From Alphaproteobacteria bacterium (GTDB lineage: Bacteria; Pseudomonadota; Alphaproteobacteria; SMXS01): 64,000 nucleotides of DNA. The position numbers were made by a program, and so were the translations under genes. The DNA is taken from positions 62,001 to 126,000 of the forward strand of contig JANQQJ010000006.1 in the NCBI GenBank assembly GCA_028284945.1. The letters are read 5' to 3'. How positions within the stretch are numbered: the stretch's first letter is position 1; the number at the start of each line of letters is the position of its first letter. Shown here one piece after another: positions 7,621-16,901 of the stretch. The notes under the pieces were generated by a model. It saw only the letters and a list, made by a program, of their open reading frames with translations, made no database searches and was not told the origin of the DNA.

Positions 7621-10323
7621 CTGGTCCGATCATCTAGAGTTTTGGCAGTGCTTGCTGCTGTGCTGTGGTTGCCGACAGCCGCGCAAGCCTATGTCATGGG
7701 GGTGCCAAACCCGCCTTTAGGTCAGCCGGAAACCTCTGACGGTGTCCAGATCACGCTTCCTGATCAGGCGCCCCAAAATGCCATGACCGAGCAGCAATGT
7801 ATCGACTCGGGCGAGGATTGCCCGAAGGGATATGACTGGTATCTGCAGACCGACTATAAAATCGGATACGACCTTAAAATCGATGTGCGCTATGTGGATG
7901 CGGCCGGGCAGACTGTCGCAGAAGCTGATGCCACTACCTGGCGCGACGGCAATGTCGGTGATTATGGCGCCGTCAGATATGACTCTCCGACCATTGCGGG
8001 TTTTACACTCTCAAACTCCTGGGGCGAAGACGAGGCCTATGATGCTGCCCTACGTTACGCGGGCGAGTTCGGCGCGATCCGGGTCGCCGCCGGTGTCGGA
8101 TATTTCGACGATGCTGTGATCGGCGACTATGAGGCCGATCCCAACCGCGCCTATAACACCGCCAGCAATAGCTTTACCGGGACGCCTGACGGAATCGCGC
8201 CGGGCGACGCCACTCCTCAGACGTGGCAGGTTGATGGTGGGTACAAGTTCACCAGGGGGCTGACAATCGATCTCAAATACCAGCCGGATGGCTGGTATGG
8301 CCGCAGTCAGGGCGCGACGGAAGACGTCGATACCGGCGTCTATGTCGCACCGACCATCCAGCGCCCGACCTTCGAGCTTGGAGTGGACTATAATTTCAAC
8401 GATTGGGCACCCATCAAGGCCGGGTACTTTGTGCCGACCGAAACATTTCAGATTCCTGCGGATGCCGGCGGCGGTGCTTTGGGAACCTTTGTCCCCGCGA
8501 CCCCGAACAACATTATCGGCGGCATCGATGTTAAAGCCCGTTATCAGCTGAACAACGATTTCACCCTGAGCGGCAACTACAGCTATTACGATACGGCAAC
8601 CGGCGACACGCAAAACATGGTTGGCGGCGATCCATCGACCTATTCGAACGGCATGACCCTGGGAGGGCCGATCTGGAAGGATAAGATCTGGTTCTTTGCT
8701 GGCTCACCCTGCCGCCAGGAGTTGGCAGGCACGAATAAAGCCCGAAACAAGACCCATATCCGGGCCAGCGCCCCCTCGGCTGAGGACTTCGTGCGTGACC
8801 CTGATGGGCCGCGTCAGTTCTGGAATGCCAGATATGATGGTGCGGCGCCGGTGGTGCTTGACGCAGGCGCTGGCTCCAAAGCGATCAGCGCAGCGCTCAC
8901 CGAATTCCTCAATCAGGCCTATCTGTGGTTCGCCCCATCAGACACGGCCATTTTGCTGGGCAAGGACTCAGCAGCGGGCCAGGGTGGCCCGGCGATCAAG
9001 GTCGATCCGGAGATCGAAAACGCCGATGATGAGTGCAATGGGTCCAAGACCGTCATCAAGGGCCCACAGGGGCTGCAGGGCCCCGCCATTGTAGACGGGC
9101 CCAGCGGGCCGTCGACGCAAACGCGTCAACCGGACCAGCCTTGCGATTGTTCGAAGGAACAGGCGGCCTATGACACAGCGGACAAAGCCGTAAAGGCCGC
9201 CGAAAAGGCGCTCAAGGATGCTGAAGCCAGACATACTTCAGCAAAAGCCGCCTATCAGGAGGCCGATAGGCTGATGGTCGCCAATGAGGGCTGGCGACCG
9301 ATCACCGAGGACGGCCTCAAGGAGCGGATGGAAGCCAAGCCGAAGCTAAAGGCAGCAAACGACGCGGCTGTTAAGGAGGTCGATGCGGCTTATGCAGCCA
9401 AAAAGGCGGCAGAAAAAGCGCTCGAAGAGGCGTTGACTAAACGGGGAGTGGCGAAAAGGGCTTTGGACGCCTGCAAGGCCAAATGCCCGACGACTGGAAC
9501 CGGGACCGGCGGGACGGCGGCGCCCGTTGGCCCGCAAGGTCCTGCGACCACAACGGGTGATAAGGACAAGCCCTGCGACTGCAAAAAGGAACAGTCTGCG
9601 TACGACGCCGCGGATAAGGCGGTAAAGGCAGCCGAGAAAGCGCTTAAGGATGCGGAGGAGAAACACCAGGAAGCCCGGGCAAATTATCAGAAGATCGATC
9701 AGCAGCTGACGTCGGCACTGTCCTTGAGCGGACCCCGTCCGCATAACGATCTGCCGAGGGACCGGAAAACGCTAGAGCCAATGAACGCACAAGCGGTCAA
9801 GGATGCTGACGCGGCTTATGCAGCCAAGAGGGCGGCTGAAAAGGCGCTTGAAGAGGCTAAGATTGACCGTGGCGCGGCCAAGAAAGCGCTTGATGCCTGC
9901 AAGGCCAAGTGCCCGACGGCTGGCGCGGGCGTTGGTGGAACGAGTGCGCCTGCAGGCCCCTCCGGTCCGACAACAACGACGGGCGACAAGGACAAACCCT
10001 GCGACTGCGCCAAGGAACAGGCCGCCTATGACGCCGCCAAGAAGGCCGAGGACGCGGCAGAAAAGGACCTGCGCGTGAAGTATCAGGCGCAAAAGGACAC
10101 TGGCAAGAAGGCCAGTGAGGCCTATCAGGCCTTTCAGGACAATGGCGGTCGGAACCCTGAAGCACTTGCGCCTTATCGCAAAGATCTGGACGCTGCTAAT
10201 GCAGCCGCAAACGCGGCCAAGACAGCCGCGACAAAAGCGTCCAAGGATTATGACAAAGCCCGCGTCAAAACCATCCGGGCCAAGAGGGCACTTGATGAAT
10301 GTAAACAGAAGTGCGGTAAATGA
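7621..10323 (+). CDS. Porin-like / collagen-like linker / triple coiled-coil repeat outer-surface chimera
   Basis: A signal peptide (VRSSRVLAVLAAVLWLP then AQA, residues 2-23) is followed by about 340 residues resembling part of an alphaproteobacterial porin barrel (RYDSPTIAGFTLSNSWGED, then DAALRYAGEFG and VAAGVGY). An unrecognised middle (about 365-485) leads to a Gly-Pro-rich linker (GPQGLQGP). Three repeats follow, beginning near residues 507, 651 and 793. Each opens with PCDC and a KEQ/AYD segment, continues as an Ala/Lys/Glu-rich helical hairpin and closes with a CxxxC motif (CKAKC or CKQKC). No ATG fits. CTG at 7621 sits just after GGAGGGG and gives a perfect signal peptide; GTG at 7534 overlaps the GH3 gene and adds 29 residues before it. 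The product is probably exported and oxidised in the envelope. Function unknown. Confidence 0.75.
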   Translation: MVRSSRVLAVLAAVLWLPTAAQAYVMGVPNPPLGQPETSDGVQITLPDQAPQNAMTEQQCIDSGEDCPKGYDWYLQTDYKIGYDLKIDVRYVDAAGQTVAEADATTWRDGNVGDYGAVRYDSPTIAGFTLSNSWGEDEAYDAALRYAGEFGAIRVAAGVGYFDDAVIGDYEADPNRAYNTASNSFTGTPDGIAPGDATPQTWQVDGGYKFTRGLTIDLKYQPDGWYGRSQGATEDVDTGVYVAPTIQRPTFELGVDYNFNDWAPIKAGYFVPTETFQIPADAGGGALGTFVPATPNNIIGGIDVKARYQLNNDFTLSGNYSYYDTATGDTQNMVGGDPSTYSNGMTLGGPIWKDKIWFFAGSPCRQELAGTNKARNKTHIRASAPSAEDFVRDPDGPRQFWNARYDGAAPVVLDAGAGSKAISAALTEFLNQAYLWFAPSDTAILLGKDSAAGQGGPAIKVDPEIENADDECNGSKTVIKGPQGLQGPAIVDGPSGPSTQTRQPDQPCDCSKEQAAYDTADKAVKAAEKALKDAEARHTSAKAAYQEADRLMVANEGWRPITEDGLKERMEAKPKLKAANDAAVKEVDAAYAAKKAAEKALEEALTKRGVAKRALDACKAKCPTTGTGTGGTAAPVGPQGPATTTGDKDKPCDCKKEQSAYDAADKAVKAAEKALKDAEEKHQEARANYQKIDQQLTSALSLSGPRPHNDLPRDRKTLEPMNAQAVKDADAAYAAKRAAEKALEEAKIDRGAAKKALDACKAKCPTAGAGVGGTSAPAGPSGPTTTTGDKDKPCDCAKEQAAYDAAKKAEDAAEKDLRVKYQAQKDTGKKASEAYQAFQDNGGRNPEALAPYRKDLDAANAAANAAKTAATKASKDYDKARVKTIRAKRALDECKQKCGK
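9139..10323 (+). repeat. Three in-frame coiled-coil repeats with CxC...CxxxC frames
   Basis: Units start at 9139, 9571 and 9997 (periods 432 and 426; the last, 327 bases, is shortened and diverged). Each encodes PCDC plus KEQ at its start and a CxxxC motif at its end, joined by Gly/Thr/Pro linkers containing GPQGP or GPSGP and TTGDKDKP. The first two helical cores share the AADKAVKAAEKALKDAE-like pattern, which suggests internal tandem duplication. Confidence 0.85.
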
Positions 10324-10345
10324 TGGCGTTAAAGGAGCTATCGGC

Positions 10346-11737
10346 ATGACGATGCAACGACGTTGGGGAACGGCACTGATCGCCATGGGGCTGGTGGCAA
10401 TCCTATGGGCCAGCCCTTCCCAGGCGAATGACCCTTATCTGTCCAGTCAGAATAGCTGGGGCCAGGGCTTTGCCGACCAATGGGGGCTGAAACGGATCAA
10501 CCTGCCGCCACAGCGGCCAACTGCGCCGGTCATTGTGGCCGTTATCGATTCCGGGATCGACTTCTATCATCCCGACTTCAAGGCCGAGACCATCTGGCGC
10601 AATCAGGGTGAAATGCCGGATGGCCAGGATAATGACGGCAATGGCTATGTTGATGATCTGATCGGCTGGAACTTCGTCGACAATGACAATACGCCCTGGG
10701 ATCACTCCGGCCACGGGACGCATACGGCGGGAATCATTGCCGCGGCCACTGGCAACGGCAAGGGCATCGCGAGCGTAAACCCGTCCGCCAAAATCATGCC
10801 GCTAAAGGTAATGAACTTCTTTGGCCGCGGCCGCAGCATCCAGGTCGCTGCCGCGGTCTATTACGCCGTTCAGAACGGCGCGCGGGTGATCAATATGAGC
10901 CTGGGGTCCGAAGGCATCTCTCAGGCGGAAAAGCGCGCCATTGATTATGCCAACAGTAAGGGCGTCATCGTTGTTGTTGCCGCCGGAAACTCCGCGGTTG
11001 ATGCAGGCACCATTGGTCCGGCCGGGCTGGACGGGGTGATCACAGTCACCTCTGTCGATCAGCAGGACAAGCGCCCGCTCTATGCGAATTACGGCACGAC
11101 GGTCGAGATCGCCGCACCGGGCGACGATATATTGAGCCTGCGGGCGAGGCGGACCGATTTCATGATGGTCGAAGGCCCGCCGGACTATAAGCCGGGCGAT
11201 GGTGTCGTGGGGGCGGATAAAGCCTATTACCGGGCCACCGGCACGTCTTTTGCCGCGCCCTTCGTGGCCGGTGTGTGTTCGCTGGTCATCGCTAGCAACC
11301 CGTCGCTGACCGCCGACCAGGTCAAGCGCATGGTGCTGCACTCAGCCTCTGACGTCGGAACCACGGGCTGGGACTATCTGACCGGCTATGGCGTGGTCGA
11401 TGCGGCGGCCGCCATTAATGCCGACCCGAATTTCTTCATTGAAAGCCGCATTGCCAGTGCCGGCGTGGAGCAGCCGGGCGGCAAATATGTGTTGCGGGTG
11501 AAGGGCACCACGGGCGCGGATCAGTTCAAGAGGGCGTGGATCGAAATCGGCGCGGGTGAGAACCCGACCAGCTGGACCAAGGTCGTCGATAAGATCAAGA
11601 AGCCGGTGACGGATGGGGTCTTGGGCGACTTCGGGATCGACATTCTGCGCAGTTCGCCCAAATGGATGATCCGGCTGGTTACCGAACACAAGAACGGCCA
11701 GCAGCGGGAAACCCGGTTCCTTCTCAATCTGGGCTAG
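10346..11737 (+). CDS. Secreted subtilisin-like serine protease (S8)
   Basis: The 463-residue product has a signal peptide ending SQA (about residue 27) and a complete subtilase triad: Asp68 in AVIDSG, His123 in SGHGTHTAG and Ser301 in GTSFAAP, with the oxyanion Asn215 in AAGNS. An acidic DNDGNGYVDD loop is typical of this branch. Only about 30 residues separate the signal peptide from the catalytic domain, so the usual I9 prodomain appears absent. About 110 residues after the catalytic core form a beta-rich tail. The ATG at 10346 is preceded by AAAGGAG at good spacing; a longer reading from 10115 runs inside the previous gene and is rejected. The gene follows the porin/coiled-coil gene by 22 bases, suggesting an operon and possibly a processing role. 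Confidence 0.92.
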   Translation: MTMQRRWGTALIAMGLVAILWASPSQANDPYLSSQNSWGQGFADQWGLKRINLPPQRPTAPVIVAVIDSGIDFYHPDFKAETIWRNQGEMPDGQDNDGNGYVDDLIGWNFVDNDNTPWDHSGHGTHTAGIIAAATGNGKGIASVNPSAKIMPLKVMNFFGRGRSIQVAAAVYYAVQNGARVINMSLGSEGISQAEKRAIDYANSKGVIVVVAAGNSAVDAGTIGPAGLDGVITVTSVDQQDKRPLYANYGTTVEIAAPGDDILSLRARRTDFMMVEGPPDYKPGDGVVGADKAYYRATGTSFAAPFVAGVCSLVIASNPSLTADQVKRMVLHSASDVGTTGWDYLTGYGVVDAAAAINADPNFFIESRIASAGVEQPGGKYVLRVKGTTGADQFKRAWIEIGAGENPTSWTKVVDKIKKPVTDGVLGDFGIDILRSSPKWMIRLVTEHKNGQQRETRFLLNLG

Positions 11738-11874
11738 CCTGATACGATCCGCCGACTTTCGCGCCTGACAGTGGGCGCAGCAGATCGGAGTGGATTAGCC
11801 GTTCACCCCCGGGCGCTTTGCCGATATATACGGGGGCTCTCACCTGCCTATTTCAGATCACGGAGCATAAGAAA

Positions 11875-12621
11875 ATGAATGAAGCGGCCGACAGCCAGAC
11901 CGCACAGGGATTTCCCATGTTTTATAAACAGCCAGAAGTCTTGAACGCCGAACGGCATAGCGCTCTGGGTCTTAAGCCAGGGCGCTCATTTGACTTTGCC
12001 GCTGAAACCCATGTTGTACCGGTCAATACGATCGAGTTGCCGCATGCAGCCCGCCATAATCCGTTGGTATTTACTGCGTCGGACAAGCCGTCGCCGGTTA
12101 TGGTTGTTGGTTTGCGCGCTGGACAAAATGTCTTTGTCGACAAGAAGGGCGAATGGGCGCGCGACAGCTATGTGCCCGCCTATGTGCGCCGGTATCCGTT
12201 CGTCTTTCTGCGTCAGGAAGACCAGAACCGCTTCACCCTGTGTATCGACCGGGCGTCGGACCAGTTGGGCGAAGGGACGGACAATCCGTTTTTCAAGGAC
12301 GGCGAGCGCACCGACCTGACGACACGGGCGCTGGAGTTCTGCACCACTTATCAACGCGAGCATGTCCGCACCCAGGCTGTATGCGACCTGTTGGGTGAAT
12401 TGGAGCTGTTTAAGCTTCAGAGCGGGACGTTCACGCTTGAATCAGGCGAGAAGCTGGCGCTGCGCGACTTCAACATCGTTGATGAAGAGAAGTTTAACGC
12501 GCTGGACGACAACGCCTTCCTGAAGCTGCGCAAAGCCGGTGCGTTGCCGTCGATCTACAGCCACCTGATTTCGATGCAGAACTGGCGCGAACTTGTGCGC
12601 CGGGCCTCTGCAGCCGCTTAA
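11875..12621 (+). CDS. SapC family protein
   Basis: The 248-residue protein resembles the SapC family. It has PVNTIELPHAARHNPLVF near residues 44-61, YVPAYVRRYPFVF in the middle and an acidic, helical C-terminal half ending in a YSHLISMQNWREL-like segment. No signal peptide or membrane helix is evident. SapC proteins were first linked to S-layer secretion loci, but their biochemical role is unclear. The ATG at 11875 has GGAG nine bases upstream, preferred over an in-frame start at 11818. It follows the subtilase gene by about 140 bases. The gap holds a GCGCC/GGCGC hairpin without a T tract. Confidence 0.85.
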   Translation: MNEAADSQTAQGFPMFYKQPEVLNAERHSALGLKPGRSFDFAAETHVVPVNTIELPHAARHNPLVFTASDKPSPVMVVGLRAGQNVFVDKKGEWARDSYVPAYVRRYPFVFLRQEDQNRFTLCIDRASDQLGEGTDNPFFKDGERTDLTTRALEFCTTYQREHVRTQAVCDLLGELELFKLQSGTFTLESGEKLALRDFNIVDEEKFNALDDNAFLKLRKAGALPSIYSHLISMQNWRELVRRASAAA

Positions 12622-12637
12622 GGGATTAGTGCTAAAA

Positions 12638-12752
12638 AACGTTCGCTTCGAGTGGCGTCGGAGCATCGCGACAATGCTGTATCGAGAAGCCGACAAATGG
12701 GTCTCGATACAATCCCTCACGGTGTTCGGGATCACTCGACCCGAACGGTGTT
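12638..12752. repeat. Inverted pair of family-B repeats, nearly gene-less form
   Basis: Two copies of a roughly 50-base repeat face each other: left arm 12638-12690 and right arm 12701-12752, with only about ten bases between. Both arms, read inward, share CGTTCG, TCGAGTG, a variable hairpin and TGTATCGAGA (left) or TGTATCGAGACCC (right). The same two arms flank a GIY-YIG gene at 48288-48690. The pair sits between convergent sapC and Rieske genes. Confidence 0.85.
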
Positions 12753-12756
12753 AAGC

Positions 12757-14133
12757 CTAGTCGTCCAAATACATATCCAGCGTCCGGTGCGTGCGGCGGA
12801 TGCGGTTTTCCTGGTAATGCGCGAGCTGTACTTCGGGCCGGAAGGTGGCGTTGAGGCCGTCCTGCACACCGGCCATGTTTGTTGTGTCCTGGTCTAGCAC
12901 AAACCCCAGACCGCCGAGTTCTTCGGCGTCTTCCCATTTCTGATCCAGGGTCAGGAAGTTGAACGGGGCCGGCGCCGGTTTTGGCTGATCCTTGGGGTGC
13001 CGGAGGATGTAGCCCACCTCCATCAGCGTTTCTGACTCGCTGTCCTGCCAGGGCCTAAAGCGGTACCACATGTTCGGGCCATAGCCGCCCCAGAACATCA
13101 TGTTCGGGAAGATGTTGTAGTACCAGCCGTCGACTAGTTCAGCGTCCGAGACCTTCGATAGGTCCTCCCCGGTGGCGGCTTCCGCCATCGCGCGGTTTTC
13201 ATCGGCCACCGCCGTGCGTGCCGTCTCACCGGGTTCAAGTGTGCGGTAATCCTGATCGCTTTCCGTCGGCCGTCGGCCACGCCACTCGTCATAGACGTCC
13301 TGCTGGGTCACCTGGTCGATGACATAAGAGCTGGCCGCGGCAAATGGCACCATCATGCGGTTCACATGCGGTTTATCCTGCCAGGTGTCGTACTGACAGC
13401 CAAAGTCATCGACACTGCCGACAATTTGCGGGTGGGTGTCGAGCGAATGGAAGCTTTCCATGAAGGCTTCCTGGATCACCTTCCAATTGCCTTTCAGGAC
13501 CTTGCCGACATGAACGCCCAGATAGCTCTGATCCCATAGGTAGGGTTCATAATGGCGCTTGATCGGGTCGAGGTACTGGTCGATCGGCATGGCATCGGGA
13601 TCCGGGTTGATGAACACCCAGCCGGCCCAGGTTTCACAGTGGATTTCGGGCAGGCTGAAACTCTCCTGTTTCAGATCCGGGAAATCCCATTCGCAGGGGA
13701 TGTGCGCGCTGGAGCCATCCAAGGCCCAGGTGAACCCGTGGAACGGGCAGCGGAATTGCTCCGCATGCCCTGACTCATCACGCAGCTTGCGACCCCGGTG
13801 AAGGCAGACATTCGGATAGGCCTTAATCAGGTTTTCTTCGACGCGGACGATCAGATAGGAACGTTTGGCGATTTCATAGACATGATAGTCGCCGACATTG
13901 GGAATGTGCTCCTCCCGGCAAGCCATTTGCCAGACCTTGTCCCACATGGCGCGTTCGCGTTCATAGAACTCCCGGCTGGTATAGCGCTTGGGGTCCAGCG
14001 GTGCGGTCCCCATATCGTCATTGCCGACTTCGCGAAATGCCCGTGGCGCTTCATTGCGGTCCGCATCCAGATAATCCTGGTAGGTGCTGTGCGGCGACGT
14101 CTGCGCCGGAATTTTTTCGAGGTCATATCCCAT
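12757..14133 (-). CDS. Rieske non-heme iron oxygenase alpha subunit (1)
   Basis: The 458-residue protein has a Rieske cluster motif (CLHRG then CPFHGFTW) and the mononuclear iron site in NWKVIQEAFMESFHSLDTH, where the bridging residue is Glu instead of the Asp usual in naphthalene dioxygenase. Such enzymes hydroxylate or demethylate substrates with O2 and electrons from a reductase/ferredoxin. The ATG at 14133 has CGGAGA eight bases upstream, better than the first ATG at 14169. No beta subunit or reductase gene lies beside it. A 143-residue unknown gene precedes it on the same strand. The closest relative within the window is the Rieske gene at 54287-55669 (shared EHIPxVGDxYVYD-like segments). 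Substrate unknown. Confidence 0.93.
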   Translation of the reverse strand: MGYDLEKIPAQTSPHSTYQDYLDADRNEAPRAFREVGNDDMGTAPLDPKRYTSREFYERERAMWDKVWQMACREEHIPNVGDYHVYEIAKRSYLIVRVEENLIKAYPNVCLHRGRKLRDESGHAEQFRCPFHGFTWALDGSSAHIPCEWDFPDLKQESFSLPEIHCETWAGWVFINPDPDAMPIDQYLDPIKRHYEPYLWDQSYLGVHVGKVLKGNWKVIQEAFMESFHSLDTHPQIVGSVDDFGCQYDTWQDKPHVNRMMVPFAAASSYVIDQVTQQDVYDEWRGRRPTESDQDYRTLEPGETARTAVADENRAMAEAATGEDLSKVSDAELVDGWYYNIFPNMMFWGGYGPNMWYRFRPWQDSESETLMEVGYILRHPKDQPKPAPAPFNFLTLDQKWEDAEELGGLGFVLDQDTTNMAGVQDGLNATFRPEVQLAHYQENRIRRTHRTLDMYLDD

Positions 14134-14181
14134 AAGAAAATCTCCGTTTCTGGCACCATGATCCGCCATGGAGCCAAATAG

Positions 14182-14613
14182 TCAATCCTGATCGGCCCGC
14201 CTGCTTTGTTGATAGCCAGCCCAAGCCCTGCCGACTGCCTGGTCGATCGCCAGTTGCATTTGCATGTCTTTATATCTGTCTGTCCCGATCAATAGGGTAA
14301 ATTCGCGGTAGGCGTCGTTAAGGTCGCCGAATTCCTGTAACACCAGGCCATCGCCGGGCGACAGGCCATATTCCGCAGCCCATTCCAGCACGTCATCGCA
14401 TTCGTCATAGAGCTGAAAGTAATGAAGGATGTGATAGAGCAGCTCGTCTGCTCCCGCGTCTATTCTGACCGTGCCACGCAGCAGGATATCGATATCGGTC
14501 TCAGGCGCTGTAACGCGGATGGTGTAGCGTCCGTCTTCGCTCCTATTGGTGAGCGACAGTTTCAGGCGGCAGTCCGAGATTGTTTGTCTGATTTTTTCGT
14601 CCAGATGCATCAT
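14182..14613 (-). CDS. Conserved-looking hypothetical protein, 143 aa
   Basis: This acidic protein begins MMHLDEKIRQTISDCRLKLS. It is predicted mixed alpha/beta with no signal peptide, membrane helix or cofactor motif that I recognise. The reading frame is clean, and it ends 12 bases before the longer reading (48 before the preferred start) of the downstream Rieske gene on the same strand, so co-transcription is likely. A small accessory or assembly protein for the oxygenase is conceivable but not supported by any motif. Confidence 0.6.
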   Translation of the reverse strand: MMHLDEKIRQTISDCRLKLSLTNRSEDGRYTIRVTAPETDIDILLRGTVRIDAGADELLYHILHYFQLYDECDDVLEWAAEYGLSPGDGLVLQEFGDLNDAYREFTLLIGTDRYKDMQMQLAIDQAVGRAWAGYQQSRRADQD

Positions 14614-14726
14614 GCAACTTTGGACATCTGCCCCAGCCGGTTCAAGATGAAGCCTTGATTATTGAACCTTGCGTTTACGGCGTATAGGGTGCCGTCAACT
14701 CAGGGAATCAGCGTCAGGGGACGATT

Positions 14727-16487
14727 ATGCATGACTATGTTTTAAAGGGCGGCACGCTTGTCGATGGCGATGGCGGTACGCCCGTTACCGGTGACATCGC
14801 GATTGCCGATGGCAAGATTGCCGCTGTGGGCGGCACCATCAATGATGCAGCCAAAGAGGTGATTGACGTCTCGGGCAGCATCGTCGCGCCCGGCTGGGTC
14901 GATGTGCACACCCATTATGATGGCCAGGTCGCCTGGGATGACGAGATTGACCCGTCAGCCAGCAACGGCGTTACCACGGCTGTTATGGGCAATTGCGGCG
15001 TTGGTTTTGCGCCGGTGCCACCAGGCGGTGAAAAAGAGCTGATCGAGTTGATGGAAGGTGTCGAGGATATCCCGGGCACCGCGCTTTATGAGGGCATGCC
15101 CTGGGGCCAATGGGAATCCTTCCCCGAATATCTGGATTTTCTGGGAAGCCGCAAATATGCGCTCGATATCGGTGCGCAGATCGCTCACGGGGCGATCCGC
15201 AACTATGTGATGGGTGAGCGCGGCCGCAATAATGAAGACGCAACCCAGGATGACATCGCTGCGATGGGGAAGATTGTTCAAGAGGCGCTTGAGGCTGGCG
15301 CCGTCGGCGTGTCCACGTCGCGGACTATCGGCCACCGCTCCATCGATGGGCGTCAGGTGCCGGGCACCTTTGCCGCTGATGATGAACTGATGTCCTTCGC
15401 CAATGCCATCGGCAAGGCGGGACGCGGTGTGTTTGAGATCATTCCATCCAGCGCGATTGGTGATCTGCCGCAGCTGGGCGGTGAGCACCGGTCCAGCATG
15501 GAAGAGCTCGACATGATGGCCGCTGTGTCCAAGGCTTGCGGCCGTCCGGTCACCTTCACCATGATCCAGGTGTTTGAAGATCCTGAACTGTGGCGGACGA
15601 TTCTCGCCAAGGTCGATGAATATAATGCCGCTGGCGCACAGCTTCGCCCACAGGTCTGCGCGCGGCCGATTGGTATGATTACGGGCCTGACCGGCTATCA
15701 CCTGTTTATGCGCCGTGAAGCATTCCTGAAGATGGCCGATTTGCCGCTTGATCAGATCGTCGCTGAAATGCGCAAGCCCGAGGTTCGCGCCGCGATCATG
15801 GCGTCAGATGATATTCCGCACCCGCAGGACGGCTCGATGCAGAACGTCTATGGCGCTTTCAAAATGGCTATGAGTACCATGTTCCCGATGGGCAACCCGG
15901 TGAATTACGAACCCAAGCCGGAAGAGTCTTTCGCTGCCATGGCCCAAGCCCAGGGCCGCAGTGAAGAAGAGGTCATGTATGACTTCCTGCTCGAAGACGA
16001 AGGACAGTCTTTCGGTATCCTGCTTGGTGCCAACTACCTGCAGAAGGATTTCGGCGTGATCCGCGAGATGCTGACCGACGAGCATACGGTGACCGGCCTC
16101 AGCGATGCCGGCGCCCATGTCAGCTTGATCGTTGATGGCACGATGCCAACCTATCAGCTGACTCATTGGTGCCGGGACCGGACCCGAGGCGACAAGCTGC
16201 CGCTGGAATTCATTGTTGAGAAGCAGACCGCGCGCAACGCCGATCTATATGGTTTTGCCGATCGCGGCCGGCTGCAGACGGGTCTTCGTGCAGACATTAA
16301 CGTGATGGATCTGGATGCGATGCGCGTCGACCGTCCGGTGGCGCACTATGATCTGCCCGCTGGTGGCCGCCGCATTCTGCAGCCGGTTGAGGGCTATGTG
16401 GCGACCTTCTGCAACGGTGTGCGCACCCGTGCGAACGATACCGACACCGGCGAGCGCCCGGGCCGGGTCGTCAGAAACGCGGTCTAA
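14727..16487 (+). CDS. D-aminoacylase-like N-acyl-D-amino-acid amidohydrolase
   Basis: The 586-residue product is a metal-dependent amidohydrolase of the D-aminoacylase type. It starts with a beta-sandwich [13 protein letters not shown], has the metal-binding [10 protein letters not shown] (HTH at 61-63), the family Cys in GNCGVGFAP (Cys90) and a late catalytic SDAGAH motif. These enzymes release acyl groups from N-acyl-D-amino acids, or act as D-hydantoinase-like hydrolases. ATG 14727 is preceded by AGGGGA. It is divergent from the 143-residue gene and ends at a strong hairpin terminator. With the GH3 and acylase genes it adds another N-acyl-amino-acid-type activity to this part of the window. 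Confidence 0.92.
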   Translation: MHDYVLKGGTLVDGDGGTPVTGDIAIADGKIAAVGGTINDAAKEVIDVSGSIVAPGWVDVHTHYDGQVAWDDEIDPSASNGVTTAVMGNCGVGFAPVPPGGEKELIELMEGVEDIPGTALYEGMPWGQWESFPEYLDFLGSRKYALDIGAQIAHGAIRNYVMGERGRNNEDATQDDIAAMGKIVQEALEAGAVGVSTSRTIGHRSIDGRQVPGTFAADDELMSFANAIGKAGRGVFEIIPSSAIGDLPQLGGEHRSSMEELDMMAAVSKACGRPVTFTMIQVFEDPELWRTILAKVDEYNAAGAQLRPQVCARPIGMITGLTGYHLFMRREAFLKMADLPLDQIVAEMRKPEVRAAIMASDDIPHPQDGSMQNVYGAFKMAMSTMFPMGNPVNYEPKPEESFAAMAQAQGRSEEEVMYDFLLEDEGQSFGILLGANYLQKDFGVIREMLTDEHTVTGLSDAGAHVSLIVDGTMPTYQLTHWCRDRTRGDKLPLEFIVEKQTARNADLYGFADRGRLQTGLRADINVMDLDAMRVDRPVAHYDLPAGGRRILQPVEGYVATFCNGVRTRANDTDTGERPGRVVRNAV

Positions 16488-16489
16488 AG

Positions 16490-16528
16490 AAAAACGCCCG
16501 CTTGCTCGTGTGAGCAGGCGGGCGCTTT
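16490..16528. terminator. Bidirectional rho-independent terminator
   Basis: GCCCGCTTGCTC (16496-16507) pairs with GAGCAGGCGGGC (16512-16523) across a GTGT loop, with one G-T pair. On the minus strand the stem is followed by GTTTTT; on the plus strand by GCTTTC. It lies between convergent genes ending at 16487 and 16560 and can serve both, the minus strand better. Confidence 0.85.
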
Positions 16529-16559
16529 CGAATCAGAAATCGCTCTTCTGGTCGGTTAC

Positions 16560-16901
16560 CTATTCCTTGAAGTGTGCGCGGGCGACGCCGGTCTCGTCAT
16601 AGACCGGTTGCTTGAGATCGACACGGTATTTGTGCACGTCGGCGCTGATCAGGCCTGACGCCTGCAGGTGTGCACCCATATCCGTGTACCAGTGATCGTT
16701 CAGGTGGACGTCCAGATCTTCAATCGTGTCCCACTCTTCAAACACATAGACCCGGCCCGGATTCAGTGGGTCCAGCGTCCACGCATAGTGAACGCAACCC
16801 TTTTCCGTATAGGCGCCCTCGATGTGCTCGCGCGCGGCGGCCATGGAATCATGGGCGGTTTCGGGGGGGAACTGCAATACCCCTGCAACGATGACTCTCA
16901 T
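16560..16901 (-). CDS. Antibiotic biosynthesis monooxygenase (ABM) domain protein
   Basis: The 113-residue protein is a single ferredoxin-like ABM domain: MRVIVAGVLQFPPE at the start, a helix with REHIEGAYTEKGCVHYAW, then VYVFEEWDTIEDLDVHLND. Family members are small dimers that oxidise quinols or polyketides without a metal cofactor, or bind heme, but many have no known substrate. The ATG is preceded by AGGAGAC. It is transcribed alone and terminated by the hairpin at 16490-16528. Confidence 0.85.
   Translation of the reverse strand: MRVIVAGVLQFPPETAHDSMAAAREHIEGAYTEKGCVHYAWTLDPLNPGRVYVFEEWDTIEDLDVHLNDHWYTDMGAHLQASGLISADVHKYRVDLKQPVYDETGVARAHFKE

Noticed and set aside
11738-11800. Terminator after the subtilase gene
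   Set aside because: A GCGCC/GGCGC stem is present but without a T tract, so it is not convincing.
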